From Diabrotica undecimpunctata (lineage: Eukaryota; Arthropoda; Insecta; Coleoptera; Chrysomelidae), in the NCBI RefSeq assembly GCF_040954645.1, contig NC_092811.1, positions 124,021,411-124,085,410 on the forward strand: a stretch of 64,000 nt of DNA, written 5' to 3'. This document shows positions 43,986-55,440 of the stretch, in pieces. Every line of letters starts with the position of its first letter. The first letter of the stretch is position 1. A program made the translations under genes and the position numbers. Below the pieces are notes generated by a model, which worked only from the letters and a program-made list of their open reading frames with translations, did not search any database and was not told the DNA's origin.

Positions 43986-45560
43986 ATCACTGTCACCGTT
44001 TATATTAATTACAAGTTTTGATCTTTTGATCGAGTTAAGTGACAAAAACTTTGAGGAAAGTTAATGGAACCAGTCAAGGTGTCTATAGGAAATTTGCCAT
44101 TACCAATGTCAATGAGTTGTTTAGAAAATATGTCTCGAGATTGGTCATTTTGCAACTCGACACGCATATTCTTGCTTAAATGCAATACCTTGACAAGTTT
44201 CCACAAATTGGAGGACTTTAAATATGGATTGAGTTCATCAGCTGGCGTTGATCGTGAAATCACTGGCAATGTTTGACGAAAATCTCCTGCTAATAAAATC
44301 ATTGCACCACCAAATGGGTTATGATTGCTCCGTAGATCTTGTAAGATTCTATCTAAAGCCGCAAAAGATTTTTTTGTGCCAACCCGTGCATTCATCCCAA
44401 ACACTCAATTCACATTGCTGCAAAACCTTTGCCATTGCAGAGTTGTTCGAAATATTGCAGGTTGGAGTTTAGTTGCTTTGCATGTTTAATGAAAATTTTA
44501 GTGCTGAATGGGCTATTCGACCACCTTTAAGCAAAGTTGCTGCGATCCCCGATGAAGCGAGTGCAAGTGCAATTTTATTTTGTGAGCGAATTGTTGCTTA
44601 TATCAATGAAACCAAAAAAGTTTTTCCTTTAGCACCAGGTGCATTTAAGAAGTAAATCCCTCCTGTTTTATCATTTGTTACTTTCATACGTGTATCAAAT
44701 ACATACTTCTGTTGTTCATTCAATAGTGGAAGATTTGTTTAAATTAATTATTTCAAAATGTTGAGATCATACAGTTTTTCTCGGTGCAACTCTTAGTTAA
44801 AAGCATTATGCATTGGACGATTGGGCGCGGCCAGGAGTAATTGAAATAATAGTTTGTTTGACATCATCAAACACACGTCTTCAATTGAAATCAATGCTTC
44901 ATTGTGAATTTCTTCGCATTTGTGTATTTGGATTTTTCCTGTTCTAATCCGTATTTGATACAAAATATCATCACACATATTATCTTTATACTTGATCCAC
45001 AAATAATTTGAGTTTGATGGGAAGCATGTAGATATGATTATAGAAAACAGTTTGTATTTGATGAGCTTGTGATGATATTACAGCATCATTGAGAGTTTAA
45101 TCACAATGAGCGTCATTTTCTAGCAATTGCAAACGTTGGCAGGCTTCTCTGTATGATCCACACAAATCACCATCAACAGTTCGTAAATGTTGGAATGATG
45201 TTGGGCCACGTACATTGACTAATAGCAGTCGTAAATAAAAACATGCATCATTGATTGGATGTACTGAATAAATTCGACCAATCGCATAGGTGGAATATAC
45301 ATCTGGGTATCCTGGAACTGGTTTTCCTTGTTTCCGTCGTATAAATCTCCTTGAGGATTGATTCCAAGTATAATATTTTGGTATTTCATGTTTGAGCAAA
45401 AGCATCATTTTGGCATATATCTCAAAAAAACTGGTTAATGTAGTAGATGGTGGCTGAGCAGCTCTTTGTACTGCGTTTTGTGCTGTAAAATATACTCTTT
45501 GTCCATTTTCTAAATGCACAGCTAAATGAACAACGGTGAGGTGTCTCTCATGAATAGTTA
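43985..45560 (-). pseudogene. Helitron Rep/helicase relic (PIF1-like helicase part)
   Basis: From right to left on minus: GQRVYFTAQNAVQRAAQPPS, YYTWNQSSRRFIRRKQGKP, GRIYSVHPINDACFYLRLLL and RTVDGDLCGSYREACQRL (the region between Rep and helicase in Helitron proteins), LISIEDVCLMMSNKLLFQLL, then LNAPGAKGKTFL (Walker A, G-x2-GKT), ALALASSGIAATLLKGGRIAHSA, and LAGDFRQTLPVISRS (PIF1 helicase motif). At least three frame breaks occur. The rolling-circle nuclease (HUH) part is missing and no Helitron 3' hairpin was identified. Confidence 0.85.
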
Positions 45561-45889
45561 AATAGGAATTTAGTTAGAAAATATTTGTATGGGAAAAAGA
45601 AAAGGGCTGTTTTAGGGTTTTCCCGGAAATTATTCTAATTTTTCTTGCCGTAAAAACCATCCTTAGACTTCAAGGAACATTTAAAAAAAAGAATTGTTAA
45701 GATTGGTCCACGCGTTGTTGAATTATGCGCTTACCAACACATTTTGCCATTCATTTTTATATTATAGATTATAATACTAGTAGAATTTCCTGTCAATCAC
45801 AAAAGTGGTCTGTGTTGTCAGTCTAGTACATGCTCTAGGTCATACCACTTTTTAATTACATTTTTTGCATGACTATGTAATAGAATTTT

Positions 45890-46550
45890 TTCATATTTGG
45901 AGTAAAACAGTAAATAGAGCTTCTTTCCACCTGTTTAAAGCACTACATTCTTTATAGTTATCTCTGCCAATATATTGGTTATAAAGGTTTTTAACAAGTC
46001 CCTATATTATTTCTATAGAATTGAAAATACAGTGGTATGGTGCCGGAGGTAATACTTTATGACCGTAGGATTCTGATATAATAATATATTTTTGAGCAAC
46101 AATATTGATAAACTGAACTAAACTCTTATCAGGCGTGCCTACTTACTGCGCAACAATCTGCAAATGCCTGTTTTTTAACATTGTCTCATTGAAAAGCAGT
46201 TTATTGTTAGTTAACCAATTTATTGTTTTTGTCTTGGTTGAAAACATGTTTGGTGCTTTCTCTAACAACGCGTTATGGTTTGACGCTTTATCCATTATAA
46301 TTAGGGATGGTTCAGACAAACTATTTAAAAGTTGATTTTCAAACCACGATAAAAAATCTGCTTGATTGTTTACCCCATGGTAGTCTATTAAAGCCGATTT
46401 AGTGGAAAATATAGGCTCTGTACCCTCAATAAAGCCATTTTCATTACCAACATAAAGAATAATGTATCTACAAAAAAAATTATTTCAAAACCTTTAATAT
46501 GATTAAATATATTATCGTTTTCCATCACACCAGAAAAAGAAATATGATGA
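45890..46550 (-). pseudogene. DDE_3-type (IS630-related) transposase, C-terminal part
   Basis: Minus-strand pieces read FLSWFENQLLNSLSEPSLII then MDKASNHNALLEKAPN (second catalytic Asp, normally MDNASYHS), INWLTNNKLLFNETMLK, SYGHKVLPPAPYHCIFNSIE (normally LPPYHCELNPIE with the catalytic Glu). Stops at several points. The likely N-terminal part is at 49.14-49.37 kb, on the far side of an inserted RTE. Confidence 0.65.
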
Positions 46551-47330
46551 ATGATCAGAGGATAAAGAAAAGAGATAAACAAACTAATAAAAACGAAACA
46601 CATTCAGAAGGAAACATGGGTAGGCTACTTTCGATCCCTATTTGCTAAAGCTGATGATATTGAATCACCAACACCCGAGGTGAAGACAAACGAAGAAATA
46701 AATATTGCGGAGGAAGAAGTAAAGGAAGCATTAAGGAATTTAAAAATTAAAAATCATCAGGAAAGAACAGAATACCTAATGAACTCCTAAAGTTCGAAGA
46801 CAAATAAAAAATAATAACACGAAACAGAATTCCTCAAGAATGGAGACCAAACATTCTAATACCTTTCTTCAAAAATAAAGGCAAATCGGATCCAGAAAAC
46901 TCTAGAGGAATTAATTTATTAAACACAACACTAAAATTAACAACCAAACTAAATGAAAAATAACAAATTAAATGAAATTATAACATTAGCAGAAGGTTTT
47001 AGGTCAGGAAGATCATGCACCGCGCCATATTTATAATGAGGCAAGTGCAAGAGAAATCATTAAAATACAACAAACCCTCATATCTATGTTTTGTAAGCCT
47101 TAAGAAGGCATTTCACTGGGTTTAATTAAAGGGCGTTATAGACTTATACGCAAGAGAGATACCTCTAGGAATAATCAAAACGATCGAAAATATTTACCAA
47201 AACAACACAATAAAAGTAAAAGTAGAAGAAGAACTAACCGACTCTATTGAAGCTGGCAATGGGATAAGACAGGAGGATTTCCTGAGTCGTCTTTTGTTCA
47301 ATCTGTATTTGGATGACATAATAAAACAAG

Positions 47331-47579
47331 TCTTCTTCTTGTGGTATCTATCCGTTACGGATGTTGGCTACTAGCATGGCAATTCTAACTTTATTGACTG
47401 ATATTCTTGACAAGATTGACAAAATATTCTTCTTCACAACACCACACACCAACACACACAACACCACATCTCAAATGCCTCGAGTTAGTGTCTATGATTC
47501 AACCCCATAGAGCAGCACTGTAAACCCGTAGCATCTCAATAAACGTATTTTCGTTTTTAAGGGTAGGTCATGGCTCTTA
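47331..47579 (-). mobile_element. RTE-like 3' fragment (family B) nested in the family F element
   Basis: The minus strand gives LLRCYGFTVLLYGVES, the C-terminal block of family B, ending in a CTTCTTCTT (AAG) tail. An exact 11-bp duplication AATAAAACAAG flanks it (47320-47330 and 47580-47590). Confidence 0.85.
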
Positions 47580-47871
47580 AATAAAACAAGAGAGAACTGA
47601 AAAAGGACACCAAATGGGAGAAAAACAACTTAAAATAATCTGCTATGCATACGACGCAATACTACTCTCTCAAAGTGAAGATGATTTACAACGTCTGCTG
47701 CACCAATTTAATATAACCGCCAGAAAATTTAACATGTTAATTTACCCAAAAAAGACAAATTGCATGGTTATAACAGCAAATTTACTTAGGTATAAATTGG
47801 AGCTGGATGGTCAGATAATAGAACAAGTGATTGAGTTTAAATATCTAGGCATCTAGCTTCGGAAATCTCGA

Positions 47872-48791
47872 CTTACTTTCTTTTTCGTGTCTGGATCCGA
47901 CTACAGTTTTTCTGCCCAATATCGGGCTACGTCTACACCCTTTGTATTTGCGAGCCATAAATCATCGAGGGTGCACTGTGATGGGTAAAGTCTGCATACT
48001 CTCAGGTGCTCCACGTTCTATATTTCCCCACATTCACAAAGTGCGTCGCTGTCTGTCTTGATGCCCCATTTAATGAGGTTCTACAGGGGCAACACCTGTG
48101 CGTATGCGATTCAGTGTCCGCCAGGTTCTCCAGTCCAGGTTCATTCCATTAGGTCGTTCTGGATGTAGGGGGAACAGTTCGGCTGGTTCGACGCTGACCT
48201 TTCTCATAAACCTTTTCCTTGATTTAAGTCGGCTGATTCCTGGCGGTTCGTCAAATCCGTATAATTGGTGCCTTTCATCGAAAGTTTGCCTGAACTTCTC
48301 CACATATTGTGAGGGGCATCTACGGTCATCTGGTGATGAGAATCCAGCTACCCAGTACAGTAGGGGTAGGGGGGTAGGCTTCATACAACCGGTAATTATT
48401 TTGCATGTTTCATATAACGCCGTGGTGAATTGTTGGGCATATCTAGATCTACCCCAGACGGGACAAGCATATTCCCCTGTTGAGAAACATAAGGCCTCAG
48501 CTGTTGTCTTCAAGACCTGGGGGTTTGCACCCCACTTGCTCCCTACAAGTTTCCGGAGAAGGTTGTTTCTCGTAGAAACCTTTTGTCTTGTACTCTGACA
48601 GTGGAATTTATACGTTAGTGACCGGTCTAGTACTACTCCAAGATATTTGGGCCTATCAGTGTGTTTCAAGCGTTGTCCCTCCCAAGAAACATTCAGCTTT
48701 ACATGCGCCAGTTGGTTGTTGAGATGGAATGCACATACTTGGGTTTTAGTAGGTTTTGGCTTTAATGAGTTTTGTTTGTCTCTCGGAAAAT
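47872..48791 (-). mobile_element. Jockey-like non-LTR 3' fragment nested in the family F element
   Basis: A 254-residue open stretch reads PTKTQVCAFHLNNQLAHVKL, PKYLGVVLDRSLTYKFHC, KLVGSKWGANPQVLKTTAEA, STGEYACPVWGRSRYAQQF and MKPTPLPLLYWVAGFSSPD, which is the thumb and C-terminal region of a Jockey-clade RT, followed by a DRQRRTL-type end. An exact 11-bp duplication GGAAATCTCGA flanks it (47861-47871 and 48792-48802). Confidence 0.85.
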
Positions 48792-49139
48792 GGAAATCTC
48801 GAAACTGAAGTGAAAGATCAAGTGAATATGGCAAACAGAGCTGCAGGTTACCTCAATGAAACAACAAACACGACCTGACACAGATAGTAAAAAAAGGATG
48901 TTAGAAACAGCAGAGATAAAAACAATTAATGGTAAAATACTATGGGACAGAGCTAGAAGTACAGATATACGACGTAGATGCAAGGTGGACAATATCAAGA
49001 ACTGGATAAGGAATAGGAGAGTAGAATGGAACGATCAGATAAGCCGAATGACAACAAACAAAGTAGTAAGTACGGCAAGAGACGGTTTCCCAATAGAAAA
49101 ACAATCAGTGATTAGACGATGAGTCATGTCTACATAAAA

Positions 49140-49370
49140 AGAAGACGAAGAACGTTTTCCATCAGTTTTAATAGATTTTACACTTATTCTAAAAATCCAG
49201 GTTTTATCTATAAAAACAAACTTGTATAGTTCTTCATGTTTATATTGGTGATATAATCTCAAAAATTCTGCGCTCTTCGCAGCAATATGAGACTGTTTCA
49301 TAAAAAAGTGCCACACTATAAAAAATACTTGGAAGAAACTAAAGTGCCACAATTAGCAAATCAAATTTTT
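49140..49370 (-). pseudogene. DDE_3-type transposase fragment with first catalytic Asp region
   Basis: RQSHIAAKSAEFLRLYHQYK-like sequence followed by ELYKFVFIDKTWIFRIS. FIDxTWI matches the FVFIDETWIF block of DDE_3 enzymes (first Asp). It is oriented like the C-terminal part at 45.9-46.55 kb and lies on the other side of the RTE insertion, so both probably come from one gene. Confidence 0.6.
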
Positions 49371-49730
49371 TAATTGATAATAATTATTATGATACCCGTA
49401 CGAAAAGTAACAACGAAACGGTGTTGTTATGAAATATGTAATTCTTTATTAAATAAAAAATATTTATTTAATAAATATTTGTTTATAAATTTAGAAACCA
49501 TTGCCTATTACGTATAATATATATTATATGTCATTGTCAAATCTGTCTGTGAAAAACATGGCGGCTGATGAAAAGTCCTATTAGTACAGCAGTTAAACGA
49601 GGGCGAACCCCATCCCCACTTTATTGAATCCTGGAATACTACTAACTCCAGCTAAAAAATCTATAAAAACAGTATTGTTTATAAATCGAAAATAAATTAG
49701 TTAAAAAGATGAAAGCTGTAGCTTTTAAAT
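49371..49730. other. AT-rich non-coding stretch
   Basis: No recognisable coding content. A symmetrical ACGTATAATATATATTATAT word occurs near 49510. Confidence 0.5.
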
Positions 49731-50452
49731 GAAAATATTATGTAGCAACCTAGCAACTAAGATAATGGCATCAACACCCAACAATAGAGCCAGAAACATC
49801 ACAACAAGTGGTAGACAAATTCACATACTTAGGCTCCCTGATCATCAAGGAGAACGTCATGACGGAAGAAATCAAGCGAAGAATAATCCTAGCAAACAAA
49901 TGCTATTTTGGACTGAGTAGACATATGAGAAGCAGAAACTTAAGCCAAAAAACAAAAATAATCATATACAAAACCGTTATACAACCAGTGTTGACATATG
50001 GGTCGGAGACATGGACCATTTCCAAGGCAGATGAAAATCTTCTGCTTATATTTGAACGAAGGATCCTGAGAAGAATATTTGGTGGCATCTGTGAAAATGG
50101 TGTTTGGAGAAGGAGGTACTAAGAGATATATCACAGATATAAACATATATTTGGTGGTAAAGATGTAGTATCCTTTATAAAAATAGGAAGACTAAGATGG
50201 GCAGGACATCTGGCAAGATCACAGCAGAACAACCCTCCTAGGAGAATCCTTATGTCACAACCTGTGGGAAGTAGAAGTAGGGGTAGACCAAAACTCAGAT
50301 GGAGGGATGGTGTAGATGAGGATGGTAGACAAATAGCCCAGCAAACTGGCAAAAGTTGGCAATGGATAGAACTGACTGGCGTAATAGACTTGGGAAGGTC
50401 GAGGCTCTTTTATAGAGCTGTAACACCAATGATGATGATGATGATTATGTAG
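49730..50452 (+). pseudogene. RTE-like 3' half (family H), with ATG-repeat tail
   Basis: VDKFTYLGSLIIKENVMTEE, RNLSQKTKIIIYKTVIQPVL, TYGSETWTISKADENLL, FERRILRRIFGG, then in the next frame IKIGRLRWAGHLARSQQNNP, RSRGRPKLRWRDGV and a GATGATGATGATG tail. One frameshift (near 50,120) separates the two parts. The catalytic region is absent. Confidence 0.85.
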
Positions 50453-50454
50453 CA

Positions 50455-51035
50455 ACCATGATAACAGTGAATGAAGAGCCTAGAATAAATATTACACTTT
50501 AAATATTAAGGATGTGACATAAGTTATGAAGAAAAAAGCGACATTACTAACAAGGTACATAAGCATGAGATACTCTATGGTACAATCCAAAGGATACTTC
50601 AAAATAAGACAAGAAAAGGAACATAATTATTATAAAGTACCGACAGCACCAGTTTTATCCTATGGTAGCGAAATTAAGCAAGTCAAAGAATACAGTCAAG
50701 CAAAATGAAATATTTAAATATTTTTTCCCTCATAATTTACTACGGAATCACTAACAGGAGAATTTTACTGTCATCATGGCATGTATTTGTATTTTTAAAG
50801 ACGAATTACATGTTATGATCTTTTCTGACGGATATTCTCAAGTTAAAGTTGATTTCATGTAATCGAATGAACTATCTTAAAAGTAAAGTCGTCCCAGGAA
50901 CGCAACTCAACAATATTGGCAATATAATTTTAAAGTCGTCAACTTTAAAATGTATAATGTATGTCTGAATTGTCAAGATAGATGAGTCAGATAAAATTAA
51001 ATTATTAGAAGAATTTTTCACTAAGTAACAAAAAA
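50455..51035. other. Non-coding stretch
   Basis: A small plus frame at 50526-50708 shows TAPVLSYGSEIKQVKEYSQA, faintly like an RT C-terminal block, but this is too short to assign. Otherwise nothing is seen. Confidence 0.4.
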
Positions 51036-51038
51036 CAA

Positions 51039-51112
51039 AATTTGTTTAATTTACTAATGTTTGTATTTTGAGAACGATTTCCGAAGTGGAAATTGAAACG
51101 TCAATAAACGTA
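51039..51112 (+). repeat. 75-bp repeat with hammerhead-like hairpin, shared with 32.27 kb
   Basis: GAGAACGATTTCCGAAGTGG, then AAATTGAAACGTCAATAAAC. The TTTCC/GGAAA hairpin, GAAAC and GTC are conserved with the minus-strand copy at 32269-32343. No element body was found next to either copy. Confidence 0.6.
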
Positions 51113-51149
51113 TTTTAACCTTTAAAAAAATAATAAAAATAAATATTTA

Positions 51150-51400
51150 AGGATGCACATTGATAGACCAAATCAAAAATGAAGATATAAGGGCCGAATT
51201 AAATATATGCTTGGTGAATAACAGAATACAACAAAATACGTTAAAATGGAGAGAACATATCAACCACGATAGATTGGTAAGACAGGTCGAAAATATAAAC
51301 CACGTGATACCAAAATGTAAACCAAGAGAAATGGGACGGCTCCGAAGACGATGGCAAGATTGTGGAAGATGAAAGAAGTGAAGAAAAAAGAATGAAATGA
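51150..51400 (+). pseudogene. RT C-terminal scrap of an RTE-like element
   Basis: DQIKNEDIRAELNICLVNNR, LKWREHINHDRLVRQV and GRLRRRWQD match the C-terminal tail of RTE-like proteins (DIRxELxI and GRPRxRW blocks). Nothing else of the element remains. Confidence 0.55.
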
Positions 51401-51461
51401 ACACATTAACAGAATAAAATGACTAAAGAGCGATAATAATCGATTGAACTGTAATTATCCA

Positions 51462-54400
51462 GTAATCACGTGACGTCATAATAATAATGGGTGGCCTGAA
51501 CGCCAAAATTGGAAAGGGTAGCAGAAGCAACGTATTGGGAAATTTTAGATTAGGTAATAAAACTCAAAGAGGAGATAGGTTAATACAATTCTGACAAGAT
51601 AATAATATGATTGTTATAAACACGTTCTTTGAATTACCTAATAGACGTTTGAACACGTGGAAATCGCCGTGAGATAATAAACATCAGATAATGAGAAATC
51701 AAATAGATTACATACTGATCAAAGAAAGATATCGGAATAGTATTATTGCAGGCAAAACATAACCTGTAACAGATATAGCATTTAACCATAATCTCTTAGT
51801 AACACATATAAAAATTAAAATGAAAAGAATAGAGAAGACAGCAAAAAAAAAGAACTGATATAAATGCACTATGAGATCCAGAAATCAGAAAAAAAATATC
51901 AAAGAAAAAATAAATGAACGTCTAAACACCATACAGATTGAAAGGGAAAAGGGAAAGAAAAGATCAACAAAAACTGGGAAAAAATAAAGGCTGACTTAAT
52001 AGAACCTTCAAAAAAGTTACTAAGCAAAACCAAAAAAAATAAAAAAGATTGGATGACGGACGAAATACTAAACTTGATGAACAAAAGAAGAGCATATAAG
52101 GACAAAAATAAATCATTGTACCAGCAAACACAAAACAAAATACGGCGACAAATTCGAATAGCAAAAGAAAATTGGCAAAAAAAATGTAATGAAATAGAAA
52201 TGCTACAAAATAAACATAACAGCTTTAATTTAAACAGAAAAATGAAAGAATTAACTAGAAGATCAGAATACAAACAAAATATACTAGTTGATGAAAAGGG
52301 ATACAGTAATGGATACAGAAAACAAATTGATGGTATGGGCAAACTATATAGAACAACTGTTTATCGATAAACGAGACAAACTAGATAACGAATATTTTGT
52401 TGAAGAGACTGGACCAGAAGTAACAGAAAGTAAAGTAAAATACACAATTAAAGGAATGAAAACTGAGAAAACAGTAGGACCAGACGAAATACCGACAGAA
52501 ATATTGCAATTTATCGCCGACTGCAATATACATGTTATTGTCAAATTATTTAATATCATATACAGAATAGGCATATTACCTAAAGAATGGCTTCTATCAA
52601 CATTCGTGACTATACCAAAAAAGAAAAACGCCAGAAAATATTGCGATCACCGTACCATCAGTCCAATGGGCCACATACTAAAAGTATTCCTAAAGATTAT
52701 TCATCGGAGAATATATAAAAAGTTAGAACAAGACATTAGACAAACTCAGTTCGGATTTAGAAATGCTCAGGGAACCAGAAAAGCATTATATGCAGTAAAT
52801 GTGCTAATACAGAGATGTTTAGATGTAAACCAGAACATCTATGTCTGTTTTCTAGATTATAACAAGGCATTCGATACAGTGAAACATAATCCGTTAATAA
52901 AATTAATAATCTGTATTATGAACAATGTTTATGTTTATGTTTATATTTTGGGTGAAACAGCTGGAATAAAGGTAAATGGAGTTCCCATTAACAACATTAG
53001 ATATGCGGACGACACTGTGATCTTAGCCGAAAACATTGAAGATCTTCAGAGACTGGTGACCAGAATAGCAGAGTATGGAAAAGAGTATGGTCTAACAATG
53101 AATGTCAAGAAGACGAAATTTATGAGAATATCGAAAACTCAAAGAAATAACGAGAATCTTCTAATAAACGAAACCAACGTCGAACAAGTGGACAAATATG
53201 CATACCTGGGAACAATGATTAACTCCACAAATGATTACAATCAGGAGATAAAAATAAGAATAGAAAAGGCTAGAGCAAATTTCAACAAAATGAGAAGAGT
53301 TCTATGTACCAGGGATTTAAAACTGGAACTAAGAGTTAGGTTGGCGAGGTGCTATGTTTTTTCGACTTTATTTTATGGAATGGAATCTTGGACCTTGAAT
53401 GCGACATCAATGAAAAAACTGGAATCATTTGAGCTGTGGGTGTACAGACGAATTCTAAAAATATCATGGACAGAACACGTCACAAACAAAGAGGTTCTGG
53501 GAAGGATGAACAAAGAAATGGAAATTTTAAATTCAATAAAAACAAGAAAATTAGAATATCTCGGACATATTACACGTGGAGAGAAATACACCTTGCTCCA
53601 ACTGATTATGCAGGGAAAGATCCAAGGAAAGAGAAGCATAGGGAGGCGTAGAATGTCATGGCTGCGCAACCTGAGAGAGTGGTACGGATGTACATCAAAT
53701 GAACTTTTCAGAGCAGCCGTCTCAAAAGTCCGAATAGCTATGATGATTGCCGACCTCCGCCGCGGAGATGGCACTTGAAGAAGAAGATTATGAACAAAAA
53801 GCTGTCATAAGAATAAATAATTTAAAAACTAATAAAATAAAAATCAAAAGAGGTGTTAGACAGGGCTGTGTCATGTCACCATCACTGTTTAATGCGTACT
53901 CAGAGGAAATATTTAAAGAAGCATTAGAAAATGAAGTAGCAGGCATAAAAATAAATGGCCTACTCATACATGAAATTAGATATGCTGCTGATACAATACT
54001 AATAGCAGAAAATATTACAGATCTACAAAGAATTTTAGATAAGGTTGTTGCAGCAAGTGAAGAATTTGGTCTGTCACTAAACATAAAAAAAAACAAAATT
54101 CATGGTTGTATCAAAGAAAATTATTAGATACATCAATCTACACGTAAATAATAAGACGATAGAACGAGTTCAGAATTATAACTATTTATGGGGAAACATT
54201 AATGAAACAAACGATTATACCAAAGAAATTAGAGTAAGAATAGAAAAGGCTGGAAGTGCATTCAATAATATGAAACAAATATTATGTTGTAGAGACCTCA
54301 GCCTAAATCTTAGAAATCAAGTACTAAAATGTTATGTATTTTCTGTTCTTTTGTATAGTGTGGAGACATGGACTTTAAATAAACAATGTCTCAATAAATT

Positions 54401-54755
54401 GGAAGCATTTGAAATGTGGACATATTGAATAATGCTGAGAATTTCCTGGACAGACAGAATAACCAATGAAGAAGTAATAAGAAGAATAGAGAACAGCATG
54501 GAGATACTTAATTCCATCAAAATAACTGAGTCATATAACACGTGGTGACAGATATGAATTCCTAAAACTAATAATGCAGGGAACGATTCAAGGAAAGCGC
54601 AGCATAGGTAGAAGAAGAATGTCCTGGCTGAGAAACCTCAGAGAATGGTTTGGATGCAGCTCAACTGAACTCTTTCGGGCTGTAGTGTCAAAAGTTAAAA
54701 TAGTAGTGATGATTGCCAACCTTCGTTGCGGAGATGGCACGTAAAGAAGAAGAAT
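51462..54755 (+). pseudogene. RTE-like element (family B2), longest copy in the window, split by a nested RTE
   Basis: It starts in the apurinic-type endonuclease (GGLNAKIGKGSRSNVLGNFR, NTFFELPNRRLNTWKSP, NQIDYILIKERY), with stops, then the linker (LMNKRRAYKDKNKSLYQQTQ), RT blocks (VGPDEIPTEILQFIADC, FLDYNKAFDTVKHNPLI), and after the nested insert KRGVRQGCVMSPSLFNAYSE, IRYAADTILIAE (YADD changed to YAAD), and a tail region (NETNDYTKEIRVRIEKAGSA). The outer 10-bp duplication TAATTATCCA is at 51452-51461 and 54756-54765. It is dead through stops, frameshifts and the altered active site. Confidence 0.85.
52926..53786 (+). mobile_element. RTE-like 3' fragment (family B) nested inside the B2 copy
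   Basis: The frame is open: GIKVNGVPINNIRYADDTVI (YADD intact), YAYLGTMINSTNDYNQEIKI, CYVFSTLFYGMESWTL, YRRILKISWTEHVTNKEV, GRRRMSWLRNLREWYG, ending GATGGCACTTGAAGAAGAAG. An exact 11-bp duplication ATTATGAACAA flanks it (52915-52925 and 53787-53797). By chance it continues the host copy's frame, producing a 496-codon artificial ORF (52288-53778). Confidence 0.9.
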
Positions 54756-54765
54756 TAATTATCCA

Positions 54766-55330
54766 AAAGATCATAAGCCGTTCTTGAAAGGTACGCTAAC
54801 TTAATCTCAAAGAAATAGGTATATAAATATTAAGCAATACATTTACCACATATTAACAGGCCATATATTTAATTAAAAACAAAAAAATGTACTTACGTTT
54901 TTATGTTACACCAATAAATAATTCATAATTATGTATTAATAATTCATAATTCAAGTACGTAGATTTTAAAAATGCAATGCAATTGTAAATGCAGGAGTCT
55001 TTTATTAAACAGCAGCAAAGACGTCAAGTGAGATAATTTTTATTTTAAATGAAGGTGCACAAGCGATACTCTAATTATGTAAGACCGAGTTGTTATTATT
55101 TTGAATATAATTTGTGAGATAATACAAATCTCATCAAAAAATTGATAAAAACTTTTTAATTGCTTTATTAAAAGGAAACATACTTCTGAAAAGATTCTGT
55201 GACCTTTCTCGAGAACTTGTTTTAAGTAAGCGTTCATTCTCCCGATTGTCTCACTGTCTCTCTCTTCCAAAAATTAGATGTCAGAAATCTATGGAAAGTC
55301 TCAAAAGCGATCGTCTGCTATCAGTCTGGT
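54766..55330. other. Putative upstream region of the growth-factor exon
   Basis: AT-rich with no coding content. It abuts the RTE target duplication on the left and the TATA box on the right, so promoter-proximal elements of the growth-factor gene would have to fit within this 0.57 kb. Confidence 0.4.
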
Positions 55331-55337
55331 GAGCGGT

Positions 55338-55345
55338 TATAAAAG
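55338..55345 (+). promoter_or_regulatory. TATA box of the growth-factor gene
   Basis: TATAAAAG in GGTTATAAAAGTC. A plausible initiator (CATCACAAATC) follows about 25 bases downstream, and the ATG about 100 bases downstream, giving a compact first exon. Confidence 0.5.
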
Positions 55346-55440
55346 TCTAATTTTACCGCATCACAAATCCACAAGTGGCACTAAAAATAGTAAAAATAAA
55401 AAACTGGGTAGCGGACGTCTCCGCCGCACACAGTTTGAAA

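Larger units (their letters stand above)
46600..49140 (+). pseudogene. RTE-like element (family F), carrying two later insertions
   Basis: Plus-strand pieces: IPNELLKFEDK, PQEWRPNILIPFFKNKGKSD, a degenerate YLCFVSLKKAFHWV, IGIRQ-like GNGIRQEDFLSRLLFNLYLD, then (after the first insert) ICYAYDAILLSQSEDDLQRL (catalytic loop corrupted from YADD to YAYD), IEFKYLGI, and (after the second insert) NLETEVKDQVNMANRAAGYL, RRRCKVDNIKNWIRNRRVEW and ARDGFPIEKQ. It is inserted in the DDE_3-type transposase. Confidence 0.75.

Noticed and set aside
47440..47480. Short tandem array (ACACACCA units) as CRISPR-like
   Set aside because: A few irregular units within an RTE fragment, eukaryotic context.
52288..53778. 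496-codon ORF as a genuine protein
   Set aside because: It is a fusion of two RTE copies at an 11-bp target duplication and lacks the central RT motifs.
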